NCBI GenBank assembly: GCA_030737875.1
Contig: CM060921.1
Span: forward strand, 399,196,192-399,260,191
Source: Allium sativum
Taxonomy: Eukaryota > Streptophyta > Magnoliopsida > Asparagales > Amaryllidaceae
Reading direction: 5' to 3'
Length of the DNA: 64,000 nucleotides
Shown one piece after another: positions 10,511 through 20,941 of this stretch. The notes below the pieces were generated by a model. That model was not told the origin of the DNA and did not search any database. It was given only the letters and a program-made list of their open reading frames with translations. Numbering within the stretch: the first letter of the stretch is position 1; the number at the start of each line of letters is the position of its first letter. The translations under genes and the position numbers were made by a program.

Positions 10511-13500
10511 AATGCAAACAATGAACACTGCATACAGATAGCAATAATATAAGTTAGGATTTAATAAATGTAATAAAAAATTAAAAAGAAGTGTCAAATT
10601 ATTGACACTAAATACTAACAATAATCCAAAAACCTAAACTATGATTATGTAAATGTGATGACTGTCCTATATCACCTACATTAGTTATTACTAAATAGTG
10701 CACTGCTACCATACCTAGGTAACATAGGATATTCATCAAGTTTAAAAATGAAAATTCATGACATATCATATATCCCAAAATATATGGACAAAATATAAAT
10801 CACATGTACAATAGATAGTGCATTAATAACATTGTGAACCAATCATCGTAGCAGTATCCATGGGGTTAACTCGAACGTCATAGAGGATACAACATGATTA
10901 ACTCAAATATTATGTCTCAACATAGGCAAAAATAAGCCACCACTATCACGTACTTTGCCTAGTGCTCATCAAAAAATATAGAATTCTTATATGTATATAA
11001 TACGGGATAACTCCCTCTTGTTTGTTCACTACATAACTATCTGCAACACCTAGACATGTTATCTAATCTACTCATTTAATAGTATCCAAGATAATAAAAA
11101 GCAAACCATAAAACTTTGGGTCAGACAACAGTCATATTTGAGTAGTAAATGAATCTCAATACAGTATGCAGGAAAATATAGTAAGGAACAAAATATTTGA
11201 ATCATGATCACTAACCTGTCATTATAAATAAAGAATTAGTGCATAACAACAAAATATTTGGGGATGTCAACGTATATTTTCGAGTGTGGATAGTTTTATA
11301 TCTGTATCTACATCCAAAATAATTTTCAGATAGCAGACACATCCGCGGATTAGGACGAATATAGGATAATTATTCTACCCGTTGACTACCAATAAATTGA
11401 GAAACATAATAAAAAAATTAGTTAAATATTGACCCCTTCATTATTAAGGTATTAAAAACAAACAAATATGATGATGATAAATAGTTTCAAGTGGTTATTA
11501 TGCATCTATCAAATATAGTATAAAGTATAAACTACCTACTTAATAAAACAGTAAATAACTAAAATTCTTTATACTAAAATGTACATAATTTAAGTCATAA
11601 TCTCGAAAAGAAATGGATGCATAATTTTCGAATGCGGATGTTGTCATATCCGCATCAGAATTTCCTTTCCTAGTTATTGGATATTCGTTTGCTTTTCGAA
11701 TACAGATACAGATAGATATTGAATTTTTGGGTTATGCTAATCTAACAAGTCATATAGGTATTACCACATAAAAGATTGATGGATGTTCAGATGTCCTTAT
11801 CTCTAGTGGCTACTCCCCAAGATATATCCAAGAGATAGCCTACTAAAAAGTAATCAAAGCAACCATAACATCTATCAAGAAATTCCTATACGACTATCAC
11901 TCTTGTACCCTAAATATGTGATAACTCATATGCCCCTTATGCTAGAGTCTAATTGAAATTCTTAGTTTTCGTCGTACTCTCGTATCACATAACCCAAGCC
12001 GGATACATATCTCATAGCCCAAAGCTAGACATTAGCCCTAGAGTCGTCATTGGTCTAAGGTATATAGGTCCATCAATTGAGCTATGTATGTCTCTGCTGA
12101 TAGCACCCCTACTTCGAGTACAATAGAAAATACTACTAGTTATCTACTATTTTTTTGCATGAATTTCCAAGACCTACTTTTCTTTATTAAGATCTAAGCC
12201 CTTCTTGCTTAATCCAGTTTCCCTATCTAGGAACCCCCACATTCATGTTCAAGGTTCCCCCCTTTATTGACCCACCATCTTCGATACCCACTCCCACCAC
12301 GAGTCATAAACCAAAGATCCATAGCTTTTTTCACGCTGTGACATTGCCGATTAACATTGATGTGAATGATCCACCACATTTAATATAATCAACATAACAT
12401 CTACCCTAATCCGCAGAAGTTCCACCATGATTGTACAAACATGTTAACTTAGTACCTCGCTATCACTATAACTCGAGATAGAGTTATCTTTGGAATGTTT
12501 TGACCACATAGGAAATGAAAACTAATATAGAGAGTAGATGTAATTTAATTTACAGTTGATACGAAGAGAGTGAATAATCACTTTATCTTCACAAGAAAAC
12601 AATGAAAATGAGAATTGTAAAAATAATTGGTACATAATATTGGAATAAGAGATACAATTTTTATTCTGAAATGTATTTTTGCATAGAATATTGGTTTCAA
12701 TAAGATTTATTTCTTTAAATTCTATTTCTTTTATCAAAGAACTTATCTAAACTAGTTATAGTATGTGACATAGATAATATATATTAAGTGAACGTTGAAA
12801 CTCCAAATTCAATGTGTTATTGCAGTAATGGAGGAAATAGCGGGGGGCATGCCATAAAATAGTTATTGAGTGCATCAAGTTATGAGAAGTGTTATCGTAA
12901 TACGTACGACACATCGTTTACGAAATTTGACTATTTTTCGATGTCGATTGAAAAATAAACATAGCTTTACTTCATTGTGAATATTCATTATAAAATAAAA
13001 CTATAACATAGTATTTAATTATTTATAATAAAAGTGATTCGTTGGAAAATACAGAAGTATCTAATGTTGTTTGCAGTTATTTTGGAATTATATACTAAGC
13101 CATAGTTATTTTGAAAATCAATTATGTGATTAAGAGTCATGTGAAATTGGTTAATTATATCTTAAATAATAAAGGTGTAATAAAGTGAAGCACCCATATA
13201 ATGAAAGCATTATAAAAGTTGATGAACATTATGGATTGATACATGTAGGCATATGCAATCACAAGTCTGTTAATACCAAATTGGTTTGACATACTTCGTT
13301 AAATTCACTGATGAGTTATTATTGACATCGACATGTGTATCTGATACATATATGTAGTATGTCTGTGTAAACTCGTAGAATGTTCAGCATAAGTAAATAG
13401 TGTAATATGCAGTAGAAATGGTTTGATTTCATTGATGAGAGGATATATTGGAAAATGTTCTAAACGTACCTAAAAATGAATAAAGATACAGTCTCAAGCA

Positions 13501-13523
13501 TATTTCTCCATGTGATACATAAT
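10511..13523. other. AT-rich spacer without recognisable gene
   Basis: No frame longer than about 70 codons is convincing. Between 11260 and 11720 there are phrases built on GGAT/ATCCGC, including the hairpin TGCGGAT/ATCCGCA near 11634-11654, that suggest an old transposon end. The stretch 11740-12520 resembles text seen in minus-strand Gypsy LTRs elsewhere in the window, but I could not align it firmly. The last five bases before E1 are its GATGT target site. Confidence 0.5.
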
Positions 13524-13528
13524 GATGT
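13524..13528. repeat. E1 target site duplication, left copy GATGT
   Basis: Five bases directly before the left LTR, matched exactly by 24181-24185 after the right LTR. Integrase makes such 5 bp duplications at insertion. The match confirms both element boundaries. Confidence 0.95.
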
Positions 13529-14178
13529 TGTAACACCCCACCTCCGCCAGGGTGGCTCTTGCAAGCACTCTGACTTTGGAGGGGCGTTTGAATCGGGTAA
13601 ACATGCATAATGATATATCAAGGCAGAACAAGAACATATGTATATATGTAAACAGAGTAAATAACATAGATAAAACAGCGGAAGATTTTAAACCATTTCA
13701 AAACAAGTCTGGTACAACATAATGTCAACTTTCCAAATAAACAAGTCTAGATAAAACAACATCAACTGAAAAAAACTGAAATACATAAGTATCATCCCCA
13801 AAATAAGTGATAACCATAGCTAGCTTCATGTCAAGACCGTACATGAGCTAAAATCCCACAAGCAAGCGATCAGAAATCCAAGCTAAGCTCCAATATTTCC
13901 ACCCTGAGAACCTGGGGGGGGGGGGAACGGAAGAAAAGAGGCGAAAGAAAAACAGGTCAGTCAAAAAGACTGAGTAAGCCCTACTACAATCAATGTAAAC
14001 TGATAAAGTTAACTGGCATGATGAAAACTGAGATGATCATAAGGATAACTACATACTGGCATGATAGATAAAAGGTGTCATCGCATAATCAGGTTTAAGG
14101 TTTTGCACCACAGGTGTACTAGCAAACTAACATGACTTGAATAAACATGTATTGATCCCTTGGCCCAAGCTTTGGCCC

Positions 14179-14395
14179 AATAACATGAAGTGACCCTAAT
14201 ACGAGGTCCAATAACATGAAGTGACCCTAATACGAGGTCCAATAACATGAAGTGACCCTAATACGAGGTCCAATAACATGAAGTGACCCTAATACGAGGT
14301 CCAATAACATGAAGTGACCCTAATACGAGGTCCAATAACATGAAGTGACCCTAATACGAGGTCCAATAACATGAAGTGACCCTAATACGAGGTCC
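14179..14395. repeat. 31 bp tandem repeat, seven copies (left LTR)
   Basis: Seven identical head-to-tail units, each beginning AATAACATGAAGTGACC and ending CGAGGTCC. There are no spacers between units, so this is a minisatellite and not a CRISPR array. The right LTR has the same copy number at 21592-21808, as expected if both LTRs were copied from one template at the last transposition. Confidence 0.95.
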
Positions 14396-14479
14396 AACCA
14401 AACGGTCTAGTCGATCGGCTCCCTATAAGCCTAACTCGTCACGTGTTGGTGTCAATACGGCCCAAACATAATTGTAGTC

Positions 14480-14625
14480 AGACTGTACAGGGTCTCCCGC
14501 CAGGTGTATCAAGCCCTAGGGTGTCAACCCCTGGACACCATAAACATAAGTGCACAGTCTCGATCTACTGGTACCCGTGCATGTTTTCCCCGGTTTCGGA
14601 CTATGTGCACGACCATAGTCCGCCC
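14480..14625 (-). other. Branched inverted-repeat region in E1 leader
   Basis: AGACTGT (about 14477) pairs with ACAGTCT (about 14553) and encloses GGTGTC/GACACC (14520-14538). Just beyond, GGACTATG (14598-14605) pairs with CATAGTCC (14614-14621). In the right LTR the first base of GGACTATG is A, leaving a 7 bp stem. A local fold is plausible; no function is known. Confidence 0.5.
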
Positions 14626-14774
14626 GGAACTACATCGGCGTACCACTCTGCCGTCGTTTTTGGTCACTTACCTCAAGTCCAGTAATCGTGCCCCCACCCT
14701 AGCCTAGTCCCTAGGGTCTTAATGATACAAACTTGGGATTACTGCTGGAGTGGACCCCCATTGCTAGGATTTTC

Positions 14775-14925
14775 TAGTGGGTTAAGTACGGTTTAACCCT
14801 CTTGCTAATCATGGATTAACTTGGTTAAGTGTAACGATGAGTTCACGACTTAACCCTGATTAATCTACCAAGCCCAAATTGGTTAAGTATTAAGTGGACC
14901 ATGACTTAACCCTAATCATGAGGCA
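14775..14925 (-). repeat. GGTTAAGT/ACTTAACC hairpin repeats in E1
   Basis: About four degenerate units in which GGTTAAGT or a close variant is followed after 5-25 bp by its complement ACTTAACC. E2 has a much longer array of the same kind at 42205-42950. The stem sequence is palindromic, so it folds on either strand. It lies inside the predicted leader intron. Confidence 0.7.
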
Positions 14926-14950
14926 TTAATTAATTAACGTGCCTTAACCT

Positions 14951-15286
14951 CTCACATTAGACTTCGTTGCGGTTACTAGTTAAGCCGGTCGGTTCCGGGT
15001 AGCTTTATACCACAACTTGGTCTAACCTCGGGTTCAAGGTACAACATGACCAACTTCTCACATTGGGTCCTATTGTTTGTAGCAACTAGTTAAGCCGGTC
15101 GGTTCCGGGTAGGTTTACGCTACAAACTCAACCCAACCTCGAGTTGGTCACACTTATATTTTCTAAGTGCCATGTCCATCATGTTTCCAAAACATGTTAC
15201 AAGTTTTCAAGAATTTGGGTAGACCTAACTTAATAGGTAAATTCCCAATGGGTAGACCTAACTTAATAGGTAAATTCCCAATCTTA
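14951..15286 (-). other. Conserved double stem-loop block in E1 leader
   Basis: Two units of about 88 bp share a core ACTAGTTAAGCCGGTCGG. Unit 1 has an outer stem TTAGAC/GTCTAA and an inner stem GTTGCGGT (14966-14973)/ACCACAAC (15009-15016). Unit 2 has TTGGGT/ACCCAA and GTTTGTAGC (15075-15083)/GCTACAAAC (15119-15127). Then follow two identical 33 bp units (15215-15283) with TGGG/CCCA and ACCTA/TAGGT stems. E2 keeps the same architecture with paired base changes. The right LTR copy is at 22361-22696. The role is unknown; packaging, dimerisation, translation control or small-RNA production are possibilities. Confidence 0.75.
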
Positions 15287-16272
15287 TGTTTTTATGTCTT
15301 TTAAGTTTACCCAACCCCAAACGTAATCCCATCGCTTACATATCACAATGGCGCATAAAGGATAGAAAGAGGGAACTTGGCATAATCATGACATAAAGGT
15401 GTTGAAGCCACAAGTTTAACATGGTGGCATATGAAATGTACATATGTTCATATACTTGCATATTACATTTTTAGGCCTCAAAAGCATGCATAAAACCAAA
15501 CTTAGCATATTGGTGATACATGGTGATAAATGACATGTAGAAATGGCCATAAGTTCGCATTTAGCCTCACATGCAAGTTATCATAAGAGATATGATAACT
15601 TACATGTTGCCAAAATGCAACCTTTAGCATAAAGCTTGAAGCTTTAAGCTCATAAACCCAAGATAAGCTTGCATAACATGATAACATGAACAAAATGATC
15701 AACCCAAACTTGCATAACATAACTTGCATATCATATGACAAACTTGCATATCAAACTTGCATAACATAACATGATAAACTTGCATATCATAACATGGCAA
15801 ACTTGCATAACATAACATGATAAACTTGCATATCATAACATATCAAACTTGCATAACATGACATAATAAACTTGCCTATCATAATGATCAAACACAACTT
15901 GCATCATTCATTAACTTTAGAGTTTAAATATGAAAGTAGAAAAGGGCTTACAATGCTTATGAAGACACAAAAATATATATAGATTGAGACAAAGCCCTTA
16001 TGCAATCAAATAAACCCAAAATGCAAGCTCCAATAGAAAAACCCTTGAGCAAAAATGATCAAAACCCTTGCTTTATGATGTAAATATGGAAACTTGACTT
16101 GAATGCAAGCTAATGACACTCATACAAGCTTGAAAACACTTGTATGCATGGAAAATTTCTCATAGAAGTAACTTAGAAATTTTATGAAGAGAGTGGAGGC
16201 CATGAGAGGAATGATTTTGCCATAGTTTAGTTACTTGAATGAATAATGATGATTTAGGGTTAGGTTAGGGGC

Positions 16273-16281
16273 TTATTTATA
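16273..16281 (-). promoter_or_regulatory. TATA box of E1 LTR
   Basis: On the minus strand CTATAAATAAGCCCC. The same box with matching flanks is found in the right LTR (23686-23694) and in both E2 LTRs (44281-44289 and its partner). It would set transcription start about 30 nt on, making a leader of some 2.7 kb before the primer site. Confidence 0.7.
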
Positions 16282-16420
16282 GAGATTAGGATTAGTTTCA
16301 ACCTTAGGATTAAACCCTAATTCCAATCTCAGCCCTTAAAACCGAATCTGGCCCCCAAACTCAACACAACTCCAAAATGGTGCACCAGGCAAAACTGCCC
16401 GGCTGAACCAAGTCGACAGC

Positions 16421-16488
16421 CAAGTCGACAGGGCTGTCGACTTGGGTCCAACCAAGTCGACTCCCAAGTCGACAGGGCTGTCGACTTG
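16421..16488. repeat. Two 24 bp palindromes in E1 U3
   Basis: 16421-16444 and 16465-16488 are identical, each with an 11 bp arm CAAGTCGACAG, a 2 bp centre and the complementary arm. Half copies of CAAGTCGAC stand between and before them. The right LTR has the pair at 23834-23857 and 23878-23901, the latter with one arm base changed. They lie upstream of the TATA box, so transcription-factor binding is the simplest idea. Confidence 0.85.
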
Positions 16489-16767
16489 GGTGCTCCGGCG
16501 GGAATTTTCCCGCCTGGCCCAATCTGACCCTAATTTCTAAATTCAAACATGAATTTGAAATCTGTTTTTACTTTGAATTTTTCTGAAAACTTCGTTGGGC
16601 CTTAATCGGGTCATACGGACTCCGATTTTCGAAAACTCGGACTCTATTTCGCGTATTTTTCCGAGACGAACGCAATGGCATAGCACGTTTCCCTTGATTC
16701 AGATTTATAAATTAAATTCTGCCTCGATTTACGTTATAACAGGTTATTGAAAATACGGGTTGTTACA

Positions 16768-16780
16768 TTTTCCCCTCCTT
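16768..16780 (-). promoter_or_regulatory. E1 polypurine tract
   Basis: On the minus strand AAGGAGGGGAAAA directly abuts the TGTAACA start of the 3' LTR. It is the plus-strand DNA primer site for reverse transcription. It is followed further inside by a GGGGACGAAATCC-like block that is also conserved in E2. Confidence 0.9.
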
Positions 16781-17589
16781 AAAGGATTTCGTCCCCGAAA
16801 TCTATAAGTTAGGAAGAACACATCCTACCATCCAACATCCATCTACTCAAAACATCATCCACGAGCAATCATTGTCCTTACAAGATTCTAAATGTTGCAT
16901 GAGCATATGCAAAGGTGTGTGTATATGTACTTATCTAATGCAAATATCATCAATGCAAATTATGTTAGTGAAATGAATCCATATGTATGCAATTCCTAAC
17001 ATAATATATAACATCTACATGTGTGCACATAACATACATCCATATGCAACATCCATATGATAACACAAAAATTTTCATCCATGAATAAGCATAAACACTC
17101 ATGCATATGCAATATGAGGAGTGTGTGAGCCGATCTAGTGCCTAATGTGTATAATGCATCCACGAGTAACCACTTGCAAACACTTGCAACCACTTGCAAA
17201 CATCAAGCATAACATGTTTCAAACACATGTTTCATCCAAAGGGTTTCTACCTAAGGTTCTCATGACAAGATTAACGGAATAACAAGATAAACAAGACAAA
17301 CATGCATAGCAAAAGAAAGATATGCTACAAGAGATCGGGAAGATAAGCAAGATATACTCTTTTAGGATTACAAGAAATCCCTTCCTAACCCAACCCATAT
17401 TCTATAAAAGCCCAAAAGGTTTAGTCAACCTAACGGACCCCTTCAAACCCTGACATGTATTACTAGCCAATAAGTCATATCTCCCGACAGAAATAGGACC
17501 GAGAGGATATACGTAAAAAGATAACATGCGAGTAAGTTCCATAGGAAAACAAGGATCAAGAATATGCTCTTAAAAAGAGATATGATGCG

Positions 17590-18490
17590 CGTATCTAGCC
17601 TTCAGTCTTCTAAGTCACGTTTCCTTGAGCTTAACTCCACTGTGCTTCGACCGTCTTTTACCTCATGATTTCTTAGCTTCTTAACTCTTATTTCCAAATA
17701 TGAGTTGGAACCCATTTCATTGTCGCCTCTCGTCTTCCTTTTTCACTTACTCTTCTATCATTCTTGGCTTAAACATAACTATGACCTCATGGTTTCCTGC
17801 AAGCTCTCCAAAATTCACCAGTGAATCCTGGATCTCGTTTACCTACTATAAAGTATTCCATGCAGCAGAACTTTTCTTGAAAATACCAATCCACGTTGCC
17901 AATTGCTCTTACTAACGTGATTTTCTATAACTCATGCTTGAACGAAATGAACCATCTGCCTGTGAATGATAGGACGTCCTTAGATTCAGTCGCTTGCCCA
18001 TGACTTCCCGTAAAACTGGCTGGTGAAGATTGAGTCATGATTACTAACTATACTTTAGGGAACCTCGTGCAACCGCTTTATTTCTTGAAAGTAAACTATC
18101 GCTAGCTATGATGCAGTCCTTTCGCTCTTTACCGGAGTGAAATGAGCACTCTTCGTGAGTCTACCTACTATGACCCACATGCTCTTATTCCCTTTCTTGA
18201 TCTAGGCAGTCTATCCACGGAATCCTTCGTGACGCTTTTCCCTCTTCCATTGCGGGGACCTCCAATGGATATAATAGCCCACCGGGCTTCTATGACTCGG
18301 CCTTTAACCTGTTGGCACAACAAGCACCTTGGGACAAACTCGGCCACCTCCTCGGGTGATGTGCATCTTCAAGAACCTTATTTCTCTCATCGCGTCTTAG
18401 CCATCCCTTGTCATCTATAGCGAGGTGACTTACCATCTCGCCTCGAATCAACTTGTCCATGATCTCGACTAACTGCAGGTCTTCTTTCTG
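17590..18490 (-). pseudogene. E1 integrase remnant
   Basis: Minus-strand broken frames show ELRPTLLDRVGTSQKEDLQL and EIMDKLIRGE (the stretch just before integrase), a CCAN/CQQVKAE-like end of the zinc-binding region, LPRSRKGN, MWVIVGRLTKSAHF, then RDPRFTGEFW of the catalytic core, and a C-terminal LRNHEVK stretch. Stops and frameshifts are frequent, and most of the core between these islands is gone. The join at about 18540 passes straight from the RT connection to the pre-integrase segment, so RNase H is deleted. Homologous remnants stand in E2 at 45430-45900. Confidence 0.8.
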
Positions 18491-18541
18491 TGAAGTCCCT
18501 ACTCGATCCAGAAGGGTAGGTCTAAGCTCAAGGGACGCTAA

Positions 18542-19200
18542 CTAACTAATTAAACTGAGAGAACTTCTTACTTCAATTGTCCTCGTCGGAGCTTTTCGGT
18601 TTTGAACCGCGACCACTAAGCCTTGCTTAGAAACTATGTGCCCAAGAAATCTAACTCCTTTTTCTCCAAAATGACATTTGGAGGACTTGGCTTTCAACTG
18701 ATGCGCTCTAAGCATATCCATCACCTCCTTGAGATGTCTAGCATGTTCTTCCTTGTTCTTTAAGAAAGTCAGGATATCTTCTACAAAGATTACCACAAAC
18801 TTGTTCAGGAACTCATTAGGCACCCTACTCACCAAGTCCACGAAGTAGGCGGGTGCATTAGTCAAACCGAATGGCATGACCATCCATTCTAAGAATCCAT
18901 CTGGAGTTCTGAACGCAGTTTTGTCATACTATCCTCAGCTACTCTGAGCTGATGGAATCCAGTAGCAAGATCAAGAGAAAACAGATGTTCCTACAAGCTG
19001 ATCAAACAAATCATCGATCCTTGGCAATGGTTGTCTATTCTCTTTGTTTAACTCACGATAATCAACACAAAGTCGAAGAGAACCATCTGCCTTGGTAGTA
19101 AATACTACAGGCGCTCCCCATTCAGATATACTTCATCTAATGAAGTTCTTCTCAAGCAACTCCTTGACTTGCTTTCTTAACTCTCATCTTGCGGGGCCAT
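18542..19200 (-). pseudogene. E1 reverse transcriptase, inactive
   Basis: From 19200 leftwards, in shifting frames: [61 protein letters not shown], then an open frame 18883-18542 with MPFGLTNAPAYF, FVVIFVEDIL, AKSSKCHFGEKGVRFLGHIV. These are the canonical Gypsy RT blocks. The catalytic YxDD/FxDD site reads FVED, with Glu in place of the first Asp, which should abolish or cripple polymerisation. Frameshifts near 18900 and 19180 also break it. Confidence 0.88.
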
Positions 19201-19639
19201 GTGCCTAACCGGCCACGAAACTATCTTGACATTATCAACCAGATAAATGCGGAAATCTATCCCTCGTTTAGGGGTAACCCCCTTCACTTCACCCAAGATA
19301 TCAGGATATTCTCGGACCACCCTCACCGATTGCAAACTATCGATAGACGAGTTGAGGGATTCAAGATAACACAACATGACGGGACTCGTAGGGTTACTAG
19401 AAATTTTTAGGGTATTACCGAGGCGAGTCATGAGCCTCTCAACCCTATGCTCAAAAACCAAGAATGGCTCCAAAACTGGACAACCAATCCATGCCCAAAA
19501 TCAACCCATACCCCATGAAGCCGAGAATATAAGCATCACGCGAGAATTCTATACTCAAGATAGTGATTTTCAAATCCACATAGATAATAGACAAATGGGC
19601 GGAACCCCCAATTGGATTTGAAACACACACGGGATCATT

Positions 19640-19854
19640 AACTAGACTAGTACTTAGGTGCAAACTTCCAACTAAACCAGATGAAATAAACTATGCGATG
19701 CACCAGAATCAAACAAAGTACGAACAGGAAAATCAGAAATGTAAACAAGACTTTCAACAGAAATACTACCTCGATCGGGAACTGAAGCGGCATTGAGAGC
19801 ATGAACTTGCCCTCCCGAAGGTCCAGCACGCTGAGTCTGACCCTGGCCTTGCCC
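19640..19854 (-). pseudogene. E1 aspartic protease fragment
   Basis: In the same frame as gag and directly after its stop codon, minus-strand translation gives SLVYISDFPVRT, then LFDSGASHSLFHLV. DSGAS at 19690-19710 is the active-site motif of retroviral-type aspartic proteases. The frame ends soon after at 19655-19660. The protease would cut the polyprotein; here only the first half is readable. Confidence 0.85.
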
Positions 19855-20742
19855 TTACTTCTTCGGGCAAATCCTAGTGAAGTGTCCCATTTCTCCACAG
19901 CTAAAGCAAGTGCCCTTCCTTTTTCTGCAATCCTTGTTTAGATGAGTCGAGCTTCCACAAGTAAAGCACCTCTTTTCCTTCTTATCTTTAGACTTCTCCT
20001 CCTTCTTTTTCATTACCTTTTTGGGCCCCGTTTTCTTGGTTTGAGACTCATTCACCTTAATTTCCTTCTTGCCACTCCTATTCTCTTCATTGAGTAGGGC
20101 CATATTCACCAAACTCTCGAAAGTTGCCCCCAAGGGTATATGAGTCATGGCTAAACCATGTAATGGCTCGTTTAATCCTAGAGCAAAGTATAAGGCCTTC
20201 TTCTGAGCTGTGTTAACCAAGTCTAAACCGACCCGAGCCAGTTGATTAAACTTATCTATGTATTCCCTAATAGTCATGTCCCCTTGTTTTAGTGATAGGA
20301 ACCTTAGTCCAAACTTTCCCCGAAAGTCATCCCAAGTCTCAATTGGCTTAGTAGCGGTGGTGACCACCCACCAACGTGCAGCTTCTTCCTTTAGCAACCA
20401 CACTGCCAATAAAACCTTCCTACGGTCATCTATATCAAAGAAGGCAAAAATATCTTCGGTTTCTTTCAACCAATTCCTGGCCTCTACATAAGTTTCGGTT
20501 CCAATGAAATTCTTGCAACCCATCGCCTTAAAGTCTTTGCAAATCTCCGCAAAATCCTCTTGTGGATGCTGAGGGGGAGGAGGAAGAGGAACCTCAGCGA
20601 CAGGAGGAGGAGCAACATTAACTACCGGAGGAGGAGGAGGAGGAACATCTGCGGGGCCGGCTTTGGTCGCCCTAGCCTCCAAAAGTCTCCTATACCAAAC
20701 AGGTACGTGTACTCCCTCCGGAATGGCAAAGTTATTGGCCAT
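19855..20742 (-). CDS. gag: E1 Gag (capsid and nucleocapsid), open
   Basis: Open frame of 295 residues starting MANNFAIPEG, about 200 bp after the primer site. Residues 40-60 are proline-rich. Residues 65-200 hold the retrotransposon gag domain (EARNWLKETEDIFAFFDI, then KEEAARWW, then FRGKFGLRFLS). A lysine-rich stretch follows. The end has two CCHC zinc knuckles, CFTCGSSTHLNKDC and CFSCGEMGHFTRIC, that bind RNA. Gag forms the virus-like particle in the cytoplasm. It is the only intact gene in E1. A single TAA separates it from the protease in the same frame; this could be decay, and I have no evidence for read-through. Confidence 0.92.
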   Translation of the reverse strand: MANNFAIPEGVHVPVWYRRLLEARATKAGPADVPPPPPPVVNVAPPPVAEVPLPPPPQHPQEDFAEICKDFKAMGCKNFIGTETYVEARNWLKETEDIFAFFDIDDRRKVLLAVWLLKEEAARWWVVTTATKPIETWDDFRGKFGLRFLSLKQGDMTIREYIDKFNQLARVGLDLVNTAQKKALYFALGLNEPLHGLAMTHIPLGATFESLVNMALLNEENRSGKKEIKVNESQTKKTGPKKVMKKKEEKSKDKKEKRCFTCGSSTHLNKDCRKRKGTCFSCGEMGHFTRICPKK

Positions 20743-20927
20743 ACTGAAAACGAAGAAAAAGATAGATTCTGAATGGAGAAAAACGAAGGAATTTTGCTAA
20801 TGGCTTTTTGGGGAATAGCCTTTAAAATAAACCAGACTTTTCTTTGGAAAATACTTTATACTTGGTTTTGAAAATAGTTTTTCAAAAGTTTTCTAAAAAC
20901 CTTTTTGTTCCTTCTCGTAAACCATAT

Positions 20928-20939
20928 GCTCTGATACCA
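20928..20939 (-). promoter_or_regulatory. E1 primer binding site
   Basis: On the minus strand TGGTATCAGAGC, complementary to the 3' end of plant initiator Met tRNA, begins 2 nt inside the 5' LTR. It starts minus-strand DNA synthesis. E2 has the identical site at 46820-46831 with the same 2 nt gap. Confidence 0.95.
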
Positions 20940-20941
20940 AA

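Larger units (their letters stand above)
13912..15951 (-). other. Predicted leader intron in E1 LTR (left copy)
   Basis: On the minus strand a donor ATT|GTAAGC begins at 15951, about 320 nt after the TATA box. The acceptor is at 13912: a TGACTGAC branch-like word, a long pyrimidine run with 12 C, then CAG|G. The acceptor block is conserved in E2 although the surrounding LTR is diverged. The donor is weaker than in E2, where it is TAT|GTAAGT. The right LTR has the same sites 7413 bp further on. Inferred from sequence only. Confidence 0.45.
13529..16767 (-). mobile_element. E1 3' LTR (left copy)
   Basis: In element sense it runs from 16767 down to 13529. The U3 part holds a conserved block (16622-16699) and two perfect 24 bp palindromes (16421-16444, 16465-16488). 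TATAAATAA at 16273-16281 is the likely promoter. A predicted leader intron (15951 down to 13912) contains the hairpin-rich block 14775-15286 and a seven-copy 31 bp repeat. A run of 12 C in element sense precedes the predicted splice acceptor. The LTR is unusually long, mostly R/U5 rather than U3. Confidence 0.95.

Noticed and set aside
14179..14395. Possible CRISPR-like array (31 bp repeat, seven copies)
   Set aside because: Units are directly adjacent with no spacers, and the same array is in both LTRs of a plant retrotransposon. It is a minisatellite.
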